Source: Vishniacozyma victoriae
Taxonomy: Eukaryota > Basidiomycota > Tremellomycetes > Tremellales > Bulleribasidiaceae
Reading direction: 5' to 3'
NCBI GenBank assembly: GCA_017654735.1
Contig: JADPYG010000088.1
Coordinates: 1,426,001-1,490,000 of the forward strand
DNA: 64,000 nt
The notes under the pieces were generated by a model. The model saw only the letters and a program-made list of their open reading frames with translations. It was not told where the DNA came from and ran no database searches. Shown in pieces: positions 10,513 to 23,386 of this stretch. The position numbers and the translations under genes were made by a program. The first letter of the stretch is position 1. Every line of letters begins with the position of its first letter.

Positions 10513-12618
10513 CTATTGGGAGACGCCTCCGGCCGCAGCCTTCTCCTCTCCAATGTATTTTGGTTGATGTAGACCTGCCTGTCGATCTCTGTTGGCGAAA
10601 TCCTGCATTGGGATATTCAAGTGCTTGAAGTAAGTTGGGAAGACCCAAGCGACACAGAAAGTGATGACGGCCATAGCGGTCCAAGGCCATACGAGCCATG
10701 GGTCTCGGATAACACCGGCAAGAGCAAGAGCGACAGCGGCAGAGATGGCCTGATTGAAAAGGGTGAATGAGTAGACGAAACCCTTCATTCGAGCGGGAGA
10801 TCGAGTGTAGGCAAGCTCGTATGCGGTGACGTTGACGAAGAGCTCTCCAATGGCAGGGGGTGTAACGATCAAAACTGGTATGTCAGGACAGGGACATGTG
10901 ACATTGGGCAAGTAGACGTACTCTGGTACCAAAGAGAAACGGGCGAGACATCGGCACATTCGGTGGTGGCTTGCCATCCACACGGTGAGGTCTGGTAGAT
11001 TCGCCATTGGATAAGAGCTCCGGCAATGTTGGAGACACTGGCGAGCAAGAAACCGATACAGAGTCGAGTCATAGGTCGTAATGGCCATCCGACTCGAGTC
11101 ATGAAAGGGTAAAGACCAAAGTTGAGGATAGGAGTAGCGATAACGATTGCAAGGGCATTGAAGTCTGGATATCAGCATCGAGCCTTGTGCAGGTTACGAT
11201 GAACTTACTAGAGATCAAATCATTGGGAGCACCGTTGAGAGTCATGGCGGTAGACATCGAGTTGAGGGAGTTTCCTATACCACCGTTACCCAAGTTGAAG
11301 ATGGGAATGATGAAGAAGACGGCACAAGCGTGGACAGACTGCTTGAGCTCATCGACGAACTTGTCGTCCCAGAAGACCTTGGTGATATCGAGGTGACCGT
11401 GATTCTGAGCGGCGATCCAACTTGGCTTGGCTCTGTTCCAGAAATCGTCTCCACCTTTCCACATACGCTTCAAACCTCCCCCAGAAAGGAGAGTCTTGAA
11501 AACTTTGATAGCCTCGACGAGGACTGATCCCTGAGGGGGTGCCTTGTAGAGTCGCTTGTTGATGAAGATGAGAACCAAGGGCATGATCATGTAGAGTAGA
11601 CCTGGAATCAAGAAGGCGAGCCAGAATCCAATGAATCGAGCCGAGTAAGAAGTAGCGATAGCAGTGAAGGCTCCGATGTTGATGGACCAGTAGAAAAGTA
11701 GGAGCCATCGTTCAACGGTAACTCCAGGGTCGATGATGACTCGCTCGCCCTTTTTGGTGACGGAAAGAGTGGGCTGCTTGACGGGGATTTGATCACAGAG
11801 TAGGGGACCGAGCGATGGCTTGATGTAACCGGCAGCTCCGGCAAGGGTGACGATGGAAATGATGAAGGTACCGAGGGATGCTTTGGGAACAGCAATGACC
11901 TGGGGAATAGCTGGGATGACGAGCATGATGTGGGCTAGAGCACCGACAGCGGTACCGATAGCGATGGCCTTGAATCGACCGATTTGGGTGTCGGCACTGA
12001 TGGCACCCCAGAATGGGATAACGTATGCCTACTAATCAGCACATGGAGAAGATTAAATGATGATGGCTTACCAAGAATGTGAACATCTGGACGATACCGG
12101 TAGCGGCTACACTTCCCATCCCGAGAGCACCAGCAGACTGGTTGAGACCAGCTGCGCCGGGTGCGACAGCTCCAGCACCATTGCCCCCATCAGGCAAAGG
12201 TCGGTTGATGAAATTGTTGAAAGGTCCAATGGAACCATAGTAGGATGCTCGTTCGGCGAATTCAATCAGACACATAGACCAAGCTGCGAGACTGAGCGTC
12301 AGCTATGGCACAAAAGACTGGAGCGGAAGGACTTACGACATGGGTGCGGGGACCTTTCTCAACGTCAACAAGTCTTCCTCGGTGGGGATTAGGTCATCCG
12401 AGATCTGATCCTGGGCGGCTGTGACTGTGACATCCTCGCCAGCAGGGTTGTACAAGGCCTTCTCATCCTTCTCGTCCGTTATACCCTGATGGGAGAGCTC
12501 AGCGGTTGGCTGGCCTTTGGAAGACACGGGAGCAGTGTAGAAATCTACAATGGGGTTTTGTTGTATGCCTATCGTATCAGCCAGCCCGCTATGATATAGA
12601 TCAGAGGTACTTACTCAT
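10513..12618 (-). CDS. PTR2-type proton-coupled di/tripeptide transporter (POT family)
   Basis: Plasma-membrane importer of di- and tripeptides, about 600 residues, 12 predicted membrane segments. The POT signature EFAERASYYG (ExxER proton-coupling motif) is at about 12245. Other family blocks are FWGAISADTQIGRFKAI, GYIKPSLGPLLCDQIP (family GG/GIKP-type motif), WSINIGAF, SPARMKGFVYSFTLFNQAIS and PLLERS-like loops. At least six introns interrupt it. The first coding exon holds only ATG plus one base: ATG at 12618-12616, donor GTAAGT immediately after the following A, then acceptor before a segment reading SIQQNPIVDFYTAPVSSKGQ. The N- and C-terminal tails are cytosolic, acidic and basic respectively. 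Two GATAAG sites lie upstream on the gene strand. Confidence 0.95.
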
Positions 12619-13839
12619 CTTGAAGCGTTGTACAACCACAAACAACCGGGTGTACAGATGAGTATTGGGGGAAACGAAAGTACAAGATTATCTGGCCACT
12701 TGGCTCTTCAGACCCTTTGCATTTAAACGATCTACCAAGCACACAATCTTGTCACCATAACGCCCCACTCTTGCTCCTTATCACGTCGCCATGTGATACC
12801 TATCTTGTCGCTTGTCGTTAGACCGGATCTTTATGGAGCTAAAGCCAAAGAATTCGGTAAAATGGCCAGGTCCACTTATCATGCCAAGACACTCTAAATC
12901 TATGTTCAGCATGGGTCAGTTTGAGAAGTGGAGGTCAGCCTGTAATCAGTAGTTTCTTAGGCTACGTAGGTGAGATGAGGGTGATTGCGTGAAATGATGA
13001 GATAGGCAAGAGGTCATCTCGCGTGACACACTTTTCTTGGCAGGGCCGATCTATCAATGTGGCGAAAACTCAGTCTTACTTCTCCCCTACTTATGCCGCA
13101 GCTGATAGTCTTGGCATTAGGATTACGGTGACTGGAATCCAAGATCCTCCTATGGAATTATTCGCTGAATGGCTTCATTTCGGGAAAGGAATGACCGAAA
13201 GCTGGAAGGAAGCTTGTCAGAATGAAAAGATCACGCGGAGCAGACATGATATGACTTGGCTCGGTAGTGCCGCTCAATATATTGGCCATGGAAGCTTATC
13301 AGGAATGGGACCCCTATGGGTGATATACCTTGGCGATGGGTTGGATTGGCTGCAGAATGTCCTTGGCCTCAATCGTCCCCGGTATCGCGTGGTACTCCAA
13401 GGTGGTCGCATGCCTTGACGCCTGTCCTTGTACAATCCCTATTCGACGATTGGCCGCTCGGGCGGCTATGTTCTCCGCAATATGCGACCAGACAATATCT
13501 GGCCCGTGATTGGTTCCCTCGTGGTGTGGGTGATGGACATTGAATTCCCTCTTCGACTTATCCTCTATATCTGAATGTCGGTCGGCCAAGTCTGCTCGAT
13601 CTCCTGGGCGCCCGCCCCTTCATCCATGAGTAATCAGTCATATTGGGTCATTGGTCTGTAGTTCATTGTAGCCCGAGCGCGTTAGCGATCGCGACGCTTT
13701 TGCATAACTGATAAGTAGACACTTTCGCGAAAAGCACATTGTCAATGTGTCACTCACTGCGCAAATAATGAACGGACTGGCGGATAGCGGGTGCTAGAAT
13801 CAGAATGCATAGTTACCGAATTGGGTACAAGCGGGTGAA
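12619..13839. other. 1.2-kb region without a supported gene
   Basis: The left 300 bp is the PTR2 promoter. Frames of 80-131 codons exist at 13023-13418 (+), 13316-13543 (+) and 13314-13589 (-). None shows a recognisable domain, they contradict one another, and no splice pattern joins them cleanly. The stretch 13300-13560 has coding-like composition, so a decayed gene remnant is possible. At 13723-13732 there is a perfect palindrome TTTCGCGAAA (E2F/MBF-like core), next to a GCGATCGC palindrome near 13687. Confidence 0.4.
12777..12880 (-). promoter_or_regulatory. Two GATAAG sites upstream of the peptide transporter
   Basis: CTTATC on the + strand at 12777-12782 and 12875-12880, that is GATAAG in the direction of the transporter and 160-260 bp before its ATG. 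GATA factors bind this hexamer in fungal nitrogen-catabolite control, and peptide transporters are typical targets. Two copies in 100 bp could also be chance. Confidence 0.35.
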
Positions 13840-15392
<1,553 letters not shown>

Positions 15393-15436
15393 TAGATATA
15401 TACTATATGCTATAAAAGCGAGATGACTGGTTGGAA

Positions 15437-15443
15437 TGACTCA
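15437..15443. promoter_or_regulatory. Perfect Gcn4/CPC1 site (TGACTCA) before DAHP synthase
   Basis: TGACTCA lies 45 bp upstream of the proposed ATG at 15392. This is the full binding site of Gcn4/CpcA, which activates amino-acid biosynthesis genes including fungal DAHP synthases under starvation. Gene identity plus exact site makes functional control likely, although the distance is short and a transcript start could lie downstream or upstream of it. Confidence 0.6.
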
Positions 15444-15522
15444 AAATATCCCATGGAATATGGAATATTGAATAGCGGAATCTAATTTCGGTATATAGAT
15501 TCATACAATTTGTATTCTAGAG

Positions 15523-17591
15523 TTAAAGATCTTCATGCGTCATTGATAGGAAATACGCTGGATCAAACATTAATGATAAATTCTGCCAACCCATATCTGA
15601 TTGGTCGCCCTGCTCCTCCACAGCATTGGTGATTGGCTCTGTCGACAGTCCTGTCGCAGTATCGGTAGAGCTGTCAGGGTAATGAAGACCTGTTCTGAAT
15701 AAGCGGAGAGAGCCTCAAAGAGGATATCTACTCACCTAGCACGACAGCTGCCTGAGCGTATGTTGCTTTGATACTGGCTACGATAGGCCATAAAGCCGCG
15801 TGACCATCCAGAAGCTCGACCAGTATCTTTAACAGATGACTACACTCAAGTTTACTCATCTCGCCCCATGCGCAGAGTAGTAAGAGCAACTGACCGCAGA
15901 CAGTAATCCTCCTGAGCTGGGGCCAGGAGGGATTTAGGTACCCGCAAGAAGCGAGGGAGGAGTAGGTGTGGAGTATCTGGGTCACAGATCTGGCGACCAC
16001 TACACTGCTAAGTGGATATCCCATGGAAATTCTCGGATAGTGTAGTAGGATCCGCATCCTGGACATCAGCTCTACCGAGAAGTCTACACTGACCAGTGAT
16101 ATCGAATGGTCGCCCATCCAGCTTTCGCTTTCGGAATTCCATGTGCTTTTTCCTGACGGAGATCACTCAATGCACTACCCCACTGTGTCTCGCATCCTGC
16201 AACGAAGTGATCCGAGGTCGTATCCGTTCCAGGATCAGAGGTAGCTACCATAAATGCCATTGCATCGCGAGATGCCTGACATAGATTGGCAGGAACGAAG
16301 GTTTGAGGCGGTGATGCCTCGACTTCAATATCGGCCAAAGGGACGAAGGTTTGCAAATCGGTGATACTAGCACGAAGACTGGTCGGTCAGAGGCCATAGG
16401 TCCCGCCGCTGATGTAAAAACTTACATATCCATGTAAAAGTAGGCAGAGAACATGACTTGTACCATATCTTCAGGGGCGTACCATTGGGCAGAGGTAATC
16501 CGATGCAATCCCAACTGCTGAACTTGCCATCCCATTTGAGACAGTAGGTCCGTACTTTCCGCTGGGCCTCCTAACGCAGTCGAGTATGGCACAAGGCAAA
16601 ACAACGCCCCTATCAGTCAATACCATCATCGCATGTTCCTCAGCTTACTCACAGACAGAATATATCGACGGTCGCCCCCAAGCTCTGAGTAAATCATAAG
16701 CCATCCGATAATAAGTCACATCCTCTCTGCTTGGCGAATCGCGCTCCACACTCCCATCTTGCCTGTCCGCCTGACTGATCTGTGTATGGCGAGCAAGACA
16801 TAATGAAGCATATATCAATGCCCTCTGATCTTCGGTCAATGAATCAGGCACAGCCCTATACCGTCCGTACAAGCTAAGAAGCCTTGGGCGATCGATCGTT
16901 CGGAGTTCCCGACCGTGTTGCTCGAACTCCATCGAAGTGATCAAATGGGACATCAGGGCATCTTCAAATGCGGCCAATATAGGAGGTTGAGGAAGTGGAG
17001 TGGCTGGTAAAGTGCTGATTCGGCTGTGGTCCTTGAATATGAGGGGTGTCGATTCGATCCCTGCCAAATCAGCATTTGAGTTATGAGGCACACGAAAAGA
17101 TATGGTACTTGCCGTTGTTGTTGCACCACACCGTCAGATCCTCCTGTATTTGAGCCAGGGCGTGTGGTCGATCATTTATCGAGACGAGATTTGTAGATGG
17201 AGTCGTATCAAACAGAAAAGCGATATCATTTGTCGAGCCGTACTCGACGCCAACAGGAGTATCGCCCACAAACGGACCACAGACTTTGAATGCAACTTCA
17301 TCATAAGTCCGACCAACAGAATGTCTGGATGATAGATGTCTGGCTTCAGCATTGAATTGACAAATAGACTGACCTCTGAGGTCGAGCTTTGATCCTGACC
17401 TGACATTGATCTTCTAATGAAGCTTTTTTGCAGCCATCACACGGAATTCCGCCAGTACATTTAGTCCGTCTTTTCCGGCAGTTTTCACATGCTTTACTCG
17501 TATGTTTTCTAGCACTCACACTAGATCTGGCAGGGCTAGACGGAGCTTTCGAGATTGCCCGATCCTCTCTTGCTGTTCGATGTGGACTCAT
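15523..17591 (-). CDS. Zn2Cys6 fungal transcription factor
   Basis: Nuclear DNA-binding regulator. The ATG at 17591 starts MSPHRTAREDRAISK; an in-frame ATG at 17708 is an alternative. The binuclear cluster reads CENCRKRRTKC then TGGIPCDGCKKASLEDQC, that is C-x2-C-x6-C-x5-C-x2-C-x8-C, about residues 34-62. The middle carries features of the fungal-specific TF domain (DALMSHLITSMEFEQ; YYRMAYDLLRAWGRPSIY; LSQMGWQVQQLGLHR; VQVMFSAYFYMDM). The final exon, joined over a 46-nt intron whose donor is GTGAGT after VVLG, ends acidic and hydrophobic (DMGWQNLSLMFDPAYFL) like an activation tail; stop at 15523. About seven introns and 570 residues. Target unknown; it sits head-to-tail behind DAHP synthase. 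Confidence 0.85.
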
Positions 17592-17640
17592 GATGTTGTA
17601 TGCAGTGAGTGGGGTCCGGAAATACCGTTTAGAACCACGC

Positions 17641-17652
17641 CGGCTAATCCCG
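17641..17652. promoter_or_regulatory. CGG-N6-CCG inverted triplet upstream of the Zn2Cys6 gene
   Basis: CGG CTAATC CCG lies 50 bp before the ATG at 17591, inside a dense run of CCG/CGG triplets (17636-17672). Inverted CGG triplets with fixed spacing are the classical targets of Zn2Cys6 dimers (six-base spacing as for Ppr1). Autoregulation is an inference. If translation starts at 17708 the segment is also coding. Confidence 0.3.
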
Positions 17653-17905
17653 GCCCGGCCTCCTCCCCGGATTGTACATCTGGTATTATGGCTTCTATGC
17701 TGGTTCATGGTATAGTACCATCATCACTGATACACCTTTGTTCAATTTCGTAGATGCTCTTGCCAGCGATTAGTCTTGTGTTTCCCATCCCAAGAATTGT
17801 CATTTCGCATTCATGCAGATGGTTTCACGTTGATTACTTCCCGACACCTTTCATCGACACGCTTATGACACTCGTCCCTTTATCCTGTCTTCCTTCTGAG
17901 CCAGC

Positions 17906-20900
17906 TTACTGCGCCCCACTAGTCTTAGCTTGTAGGATCTCGATAATAGCCCTAGCTTGTCCAACGTGTTGAGCGGCCACTTCGCCTCCGTATCGCGACA
18001 TGAGGTTCTGGATGGTAGCTTCGAGGGTTCCAATAACGCTTGGCATGATCCTTGGGACGTGGGTCTTGATTACCGGGTCCTGGATTATCAGCTACTGAGC
18101 GAGAGTAGGGATGTTATCTTACGTTTACATTGAGGTGCATAGCAGCTCTTCGGTCCCATGAGATCAGTCGGACGAGATTGGGGTCGTTAGGTGCTAGTTC
18201 CACAGCGCTGGCGGCGAGCTAGATGTCAGCTCTTTTACAAGGATGTAAACATGAAAGCTCACCCTATGCAGAAGCGTAACAATCACGGCCTGCGAGACAG
18301 GCGGTTTACGATCAGGAGTCATTGGTATCAAGTACGCCCCAATCCCCCAAAAGTCATTTACGAGTTGGAAGATGGCCCCCGGACCCGGGATACTAAGTGC
18401 CTGCGTAAAGACATCTTCTAGATCGAATCCAAGAGGGTTCGTTACCGCAACCGGGGCCTGGACAGGCGGTGCAGGCGGCGCGGCCTTGGCAAGTGAGAGC
18501 TGTTCGACTTTCTTCTGTAAACCCGAGATCGCCTCTACTAAAGTCTGGATGACTCTGCTATTATCGATAGCAGGAGCTGGAGGTTGAAAGTCTTTTCGAA
18601 CCTGGACCATTTCGGATTTGAAGTCGTTACTGATTTGATCGGCTAGTCGTTCGCTTGTACTTGCCAAAGCGGGTAATACTAGCTGTTGAAGTCTGTCTTG
18701 GAGCATACGCTCGAGGGCCGGCTGGACGGTATTAGAGACGATCCTTGGCATGTTGGCAGTCAAGGATTTTTCGAGATCCTTCGAAATGATCGACAATGAC
18801 TGCGATAAAGCGCTCTGGATGGCTTTAGGAGCGACTGATCGGATCTCATCTTGGATGCTTGAGGTTGCGGCGGGTACAAGTCTGGAATCAGCGATTTCGC
18901 TTGACCAGGATGTGGGGGCACTCACGACTTCTGTAACTCCTGCTGAAGAGCTTCCGAGACTGCAGCTTTAATCTGCGAGCCGAGCTTAGCGGAGACCTCA
19001 GCTGCAACAGCAGCGCCATTCACTTGTTCACCCTTGGGGGCGCTGGAGATCTGGGTTTCCATGGTTTGCTTGATTCGATTGGCTAGTCTGTCCTCGGTCT
19101 GATATATAAGCATGTATAATGACTTTGAAAGGAAGACATACCTGTTTGAGCAATACTGACATGTCTGCACCGGCCGGAGCAGAGGCCTTGGGTACTTCGA
19201 CGTGATTGGTCTCTGCGGGAGCAGCTGTCTCCCTGATGTCGGATTTCTCCTCCACTTCGGGTGCCGGAGCCATTGGTGCAGCTGGAGCTGGAGCTGGAGC
19301 TTGAGGAGTAGGCGCTGGCGCTGCGGGAGTAGACTTATTCATCGCCTTTGGCTTCTGTGCTTTATTCTCCTTCTTCTCCGCATTCCCGTTGGCCACCTTA
19401 GCATGCGCTTGCTGGGGGACGACGGCCGGAGTTTGGATTGGAGTAGAAGCCTTGGATTTGATAGGAGCGAAATCGTCGAATATCTTTTCATTGATTGATA
19501 CTTTCGAATACCCATCGGAAGTAGCATAAAAGACAACGAGACCATCGCTTCTTGGTTTGATGATAAACGAGACCATTGGGTCCATTGGGATTTCAATGAC
19601 CTTGTCGAAACCCACGATACTTCCTTTCTTGGGTGGTTCCTTGCCATTGACGATGGGTTTGGAATTCTGTAGCGTATATCGGAATCCTAGTAAACTTCCT
19701 CGAGCGTGGGCCGCAACCCAAAAGATACCATGTATAGGATCATACAGGGCGTGCGAGTAATGTTGTTCGACTGGTGAAGGTTCTGGGGCAATGAGTTCAA
19801 TAGTGGAGAGAACACCGTAGCCTGATCCCAATTGTACGAGCTCAAAGATGGTGTCGCGATTTCGACCAATGATGACGTTGATTTCGCAGAATTGAATGGA
19901 GCTTGGAACAAGGGATGGATAGTCGGTAGCGATAGGTTTGGCCCAAACACATGTTCGAGATTTGGGATTCCAGAGACTAATCTGGCTTTCAGTCAAGAGC
20001 GCCAAGGCGGACTTGGTATGATTGATGGCAAAGGCGAGCAGGTTCTACGAATCAGTATCGTTCTCGAATCAAATGGACTTGACTTACGCCTTCTTCAATT
20101 GCGAGAATGTCATTCTTGGGTACTCGGTCCAGAGAGGAAGCTCCAGGACAATCGACTAACGCGACTCCGTTGGACCCTGCAACAGCCAAAGTCGCTCGAC
20201 CTTCGCTCTGCTCGAAAATCTCGATTCGGGAGATGGGGCCGGATAGTCCGCTATTGCCCTGTTGTCTGCCTCCACTAGAAAGGGGGATGTGAGCAAGGAC
20301 ATTCGATCGAGAGTCGTCACCGTGCCATGAGGAGGGGACTTCGAATACCGTGATTGAGAAATCTCCGGCGAGGACGGCAATCATAGTAGCTGTCGCTGCG
20401 ATATCGAGGAAGGTGGTATCGGTGACTGATTGTGGTAGTTGCAGTAGTAGTCTGCCAGCTGTTGCTACGTCGATCAAGCGAATTCGACCTGACTCGTCAG
20501 CTACTATTGTTACTCAAGTAAAGGAACTGACCTCGCGACATGCCATACGCGACCCAGCTGCCTGCCATAGCGACGATTCGACCAGGGGTATAAGTCGTCT
20601 TTCCCTCCTTCATCCTGGTGACGGGTACAGTCGAGATCAAACCATCGAGATTGATTGATGCCTGACCGGCCAATTTGGAGTAATCGATCTTCGCATGCGA
20701 AGGAAGTGATTTGGGCCTGATATCAGTTGTGTCGCCTGATCATGTGAAGATAGCTTACCCTTGGCTCTGGATACCCCTTGATCCTTTACTTGCTAGCCAT
20801 GGAAGCTGAGCCGATTTGGGGTCTCTGGGACCACCAGACTGGGATGTCGGAGTGCCTTCGGCAGAAGTTCGAGCGGGGTTCTTGGGTTCAATCTCGGCGA

Positions 20901-21814
20901 TGGGGGATTCGGTCGATGCCTCGGCGTCTCCGGGGTGAATGACGGTCCCATTGATCCTAGCTGGAGGTACTGCGAATGCGTTCCCACTCTGCGCCATTTG
21001 AGGCGAAGCGACTTGAGGTTTAGGGGAGGGGACAGCCTTTGGCGCAGGCGAAACTCGAGCCTTAGTAGGGGCAGGAGCTGCTGCGGTTTTAGGGGAAGGT
21101 TTCTCGAATACGTCAAATGGTGATACGAAGTCGAAGGGGGATTTACTGAATGCGACATTCTTTGGAGCTGGGCTTGCGCTTGCTTCTGGCATTTGGGTGA
21201 CTTTGGGTGAATTCGATCCGACCGCATGAGGAGGTGGGCTAGGGTCTACGTTCCTGTCCATCGAAGGTACCGGTAACTTGGCTGGCTGGGCGGGAGCCTG
21301 GTTGTTGAGCTCGGGTGGCGGTGGACTGGGATCAGCGACCATCGAAAGGCTGACGAGATATGACATACCTCTTGAACAAGCTCAATAAATTGATAGCTTG
21401 ATTCGAACCCAATGGCGATTGAGCTCCGGCAGGAGGCGAGAATGCTCCACCACCAGCTTGTGGTTCACTGACTTTACCCAACATACCTAATAACTTGTTC
21501 TGATGAACATCACCACCTTGACCTTGACCCTGCATCATAGCTGGATTCATCTCGTTACTTCCCCCTTGTTGTTGTGGAGGAGGTGGGGAACCAAGGTTCC
21601 TAAAAAGATGATCGAGGGATACAGACTGTAAAGAAGGAGGTGGCGGGAGTGGTGATGGGTTCCTAATTCCTCCACTTGGTGGACTAAGACTCGATCCTGG
21701 ACCAGTGGGTGGTTGTTGTGGATATTGGGAGGGTGAACTAGGTGCGCCGTTGGAAGAAGCGGCAGCTGGTTGATTGAGCATCGCCAAGAGGCGATTTTGA
21801 CTTTGACTACTCAT
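17906..21814 (-). CDS. EDC4/Ge-1-like mRNA-decapping scaffold (WD40 plus C-terminal helical domain)
   Basis: P-body protein that bridges Dcp1/Dcp2 and promotes decapping. About 1,150 residues. The N-terminal 300 residues are disordered and Pro/Gln/Ser-rich with three leucine-rich helices (NRLLAMLNQ, NKLLGMLGK, INLLSLFKR). A WD40-like propeller follows (19500-20600; blocks FITVFEVP-like, AVAGSNGVALVDCPG, AYDPIHGIFWVAAHARGS). Then comes an Ala/Pro-rich linker (19200-19400). The C-terminal region is predominantly helical (LADQISNDFKSEMVQVRKDF; LQKKVEQLSLAKAA) and ends with a compact alpha-domain: FDLEDVFTQALSIPGPGAIF, LISWDRRAAMHLNVN, MSRYGGEVAAQHVGQARAII. This order matches Ge-1/EDC4 and fission-yeast Pdc1. 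Multiple short introns. The small exon between 20480 and 20760 was placed by continuity only. Confidence 0.8.
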
Positions 21815-22143
21815 ATTGAGCGGTGTTGAAGAGTCGCGATAGAAGAGCGGTATGTAAGAGGACCACTAGAAGCGAGGAAAGGAAGCGAAAAGGTCGTGGC
21901 CTGTGTGCGAATGCTGATTGACCGGCGGATTTCCCTTTCTCTTTCTTGATTCTATCGGCTTTTATCGTTTGAATAGGTCCTGGACAGAGCTTGAAGAGTA
22001 CTATTGATCGAATCGACGAGTAGTAAAAGAGAGAAGGAAGAGGACTGGTAGTCAAAGCATGGTCATCATTTCGATTGAATTCTACCTCCACATTCAATCA
22101 ATTCAATTCACCTTTTACACTACTATACTTCACACAACATAAA
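21815..22143. other. Divergent promoter between EDC4-like gene and NAA50
   Basis: 329 bp with no conserved frame. A pyrimidine- and A/T-rich stretch near 22080-22140 precedes the NAA50 ATG. An in-frame upstream ATG at 22075 would add 23 residues to NAA50 but is not supported by family length. Confidence 0.5.
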
Positions 22144-23089
22144 ATGGTACCAGCACCTACCGATAAAGATAAAGGAAAGGGGCCAGAGGTCGCTACTACA
22201 TATTCGACAGCTGGGACTGTGTCATCACCTTTAGATTTGGATAATGTCAAGGGCGAGCATCAGAGTGTCAATGTCAGTGGGGGAAGGCGAAAGGTGGTTT
22301 CGCCAAAAGTCAAGGTCACATTGACCAGTTTGACCGTCAACAACGTGAGTCTCTCTACAAGGGCGGATTATTAGAGGGCAATGGAATGACCAAGCAAGAG
22401 CTGACTGGTAGTCTGGAACACTGAGGAGGATCAACTCGGTCGTCATTCCAATTGTCTATTCCGACAAATTCTATAAAGATGTCCTCTCGCCAGATATGGA
22501 CGACATCAACAAGCTCAGTAAGTCGTCCATGCCTGAAAAGATTGAGCGTCCCAACTGACAATCACAGTCTACTACGGTGATATCCCCGTCGGAGCCCTTT
22601 GTGGACGTATAGAATCTAAAGACGTACCCAGTCCCACCCTCGTCATTCTCACTCTAGCGTAAGTTCCAATCCAATTCACAGATGATGGAGCTAATGAAAA
22701 GCATTCTCGCGCCATACCGATCCCTAGGCCTCGGAGGAGCCCTTGTCAAGAACGCCTTACAATGCGCAATCAACCCTACCATTCCACCTCCCCCCATCCC
22801 CTCAAAAGACAAGACGAATACAAGGGGATCATTGACTGTTGCCCCACCTAGGAAAACTGTGAATAGGGCAATGGCACATGTTCAAGTTGGGAATGATGCT
22901 GCTAAAGCTTTCTACGAGGCATTAGGGTTCAAGGAAGATAAAGTGTGAGTGCTCCTCATGATAAAGGGTTATGGCTGATAGTGAAGGGTCGAGAACTACT
23001 ACTCAAAGATGGAACCTCGAGGAGCTGTCTTGATGGTCTTGGAGGACATTACTGCGTCTTTGGGGGAGAAGAGTAATGGGACTGCTTAG
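22144..23089 (+). CDS. N-alpha-acetyltransferase NAA50 (NatE catalytic subunit)
   Basis: GNAT acetyltransferase that acetylates N-terminal Met of nascent chains at the ribosome and supports sister-chromatid cohesion in known eukaryotes. About 250 residues versus about 170 in human, owing to a roughly 55-residue disordered N-terminus. Family blocks: VVIPIVYSDKFYKDVLSPD, YYGDIPVGALCGRIES, the acetyl-CoA loop LAPYRSLGLGGALVKNAL (R-x-x-G-x-G/A type), then AHVQVGNDAAKAFYEALGF and VENYYSKMEPRGAVLMV. The segment PPPPIPSKDKTNTRGSLTV is an insertion between the CoA loop and the HVQVGN strand, absent from the human enzyme. Four introns. The stop TAG is at 23087-23089. Confidence 0.93.
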
Positions 23090-23386
23090 TGCTGGATAAC
23101 ACAAAAGGGACAAGAGAGACTAGAGACGGCTTTCTTCCCACCTAATGCTTGCCTACATAACATACCATCATCATCAAATGCACGACATCTTTTGCCGTCA
23201 TCCCTCTTTGACCGAGATCACAATCACCTCTGACCCTGCGAGAGCCTTTCTGCATGTATCAAAGTCGCATTCGTTTACATGCGATATCCCAAGGTGACAA
23301 GACAAATTTCTTTATATTCAACGTTTCTATTTCTTCACTTCATACCCCTTATGTCGAGGTTTCGTTTTCAATTTCTATTATGCCCA

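Noticed and set aside
11349..11708. Alternative minus-strand frames inside the PTR2 gene
   Set aside because: They are shifted copies of the transporter exons with no own domain; the POT frame explains the DNA.
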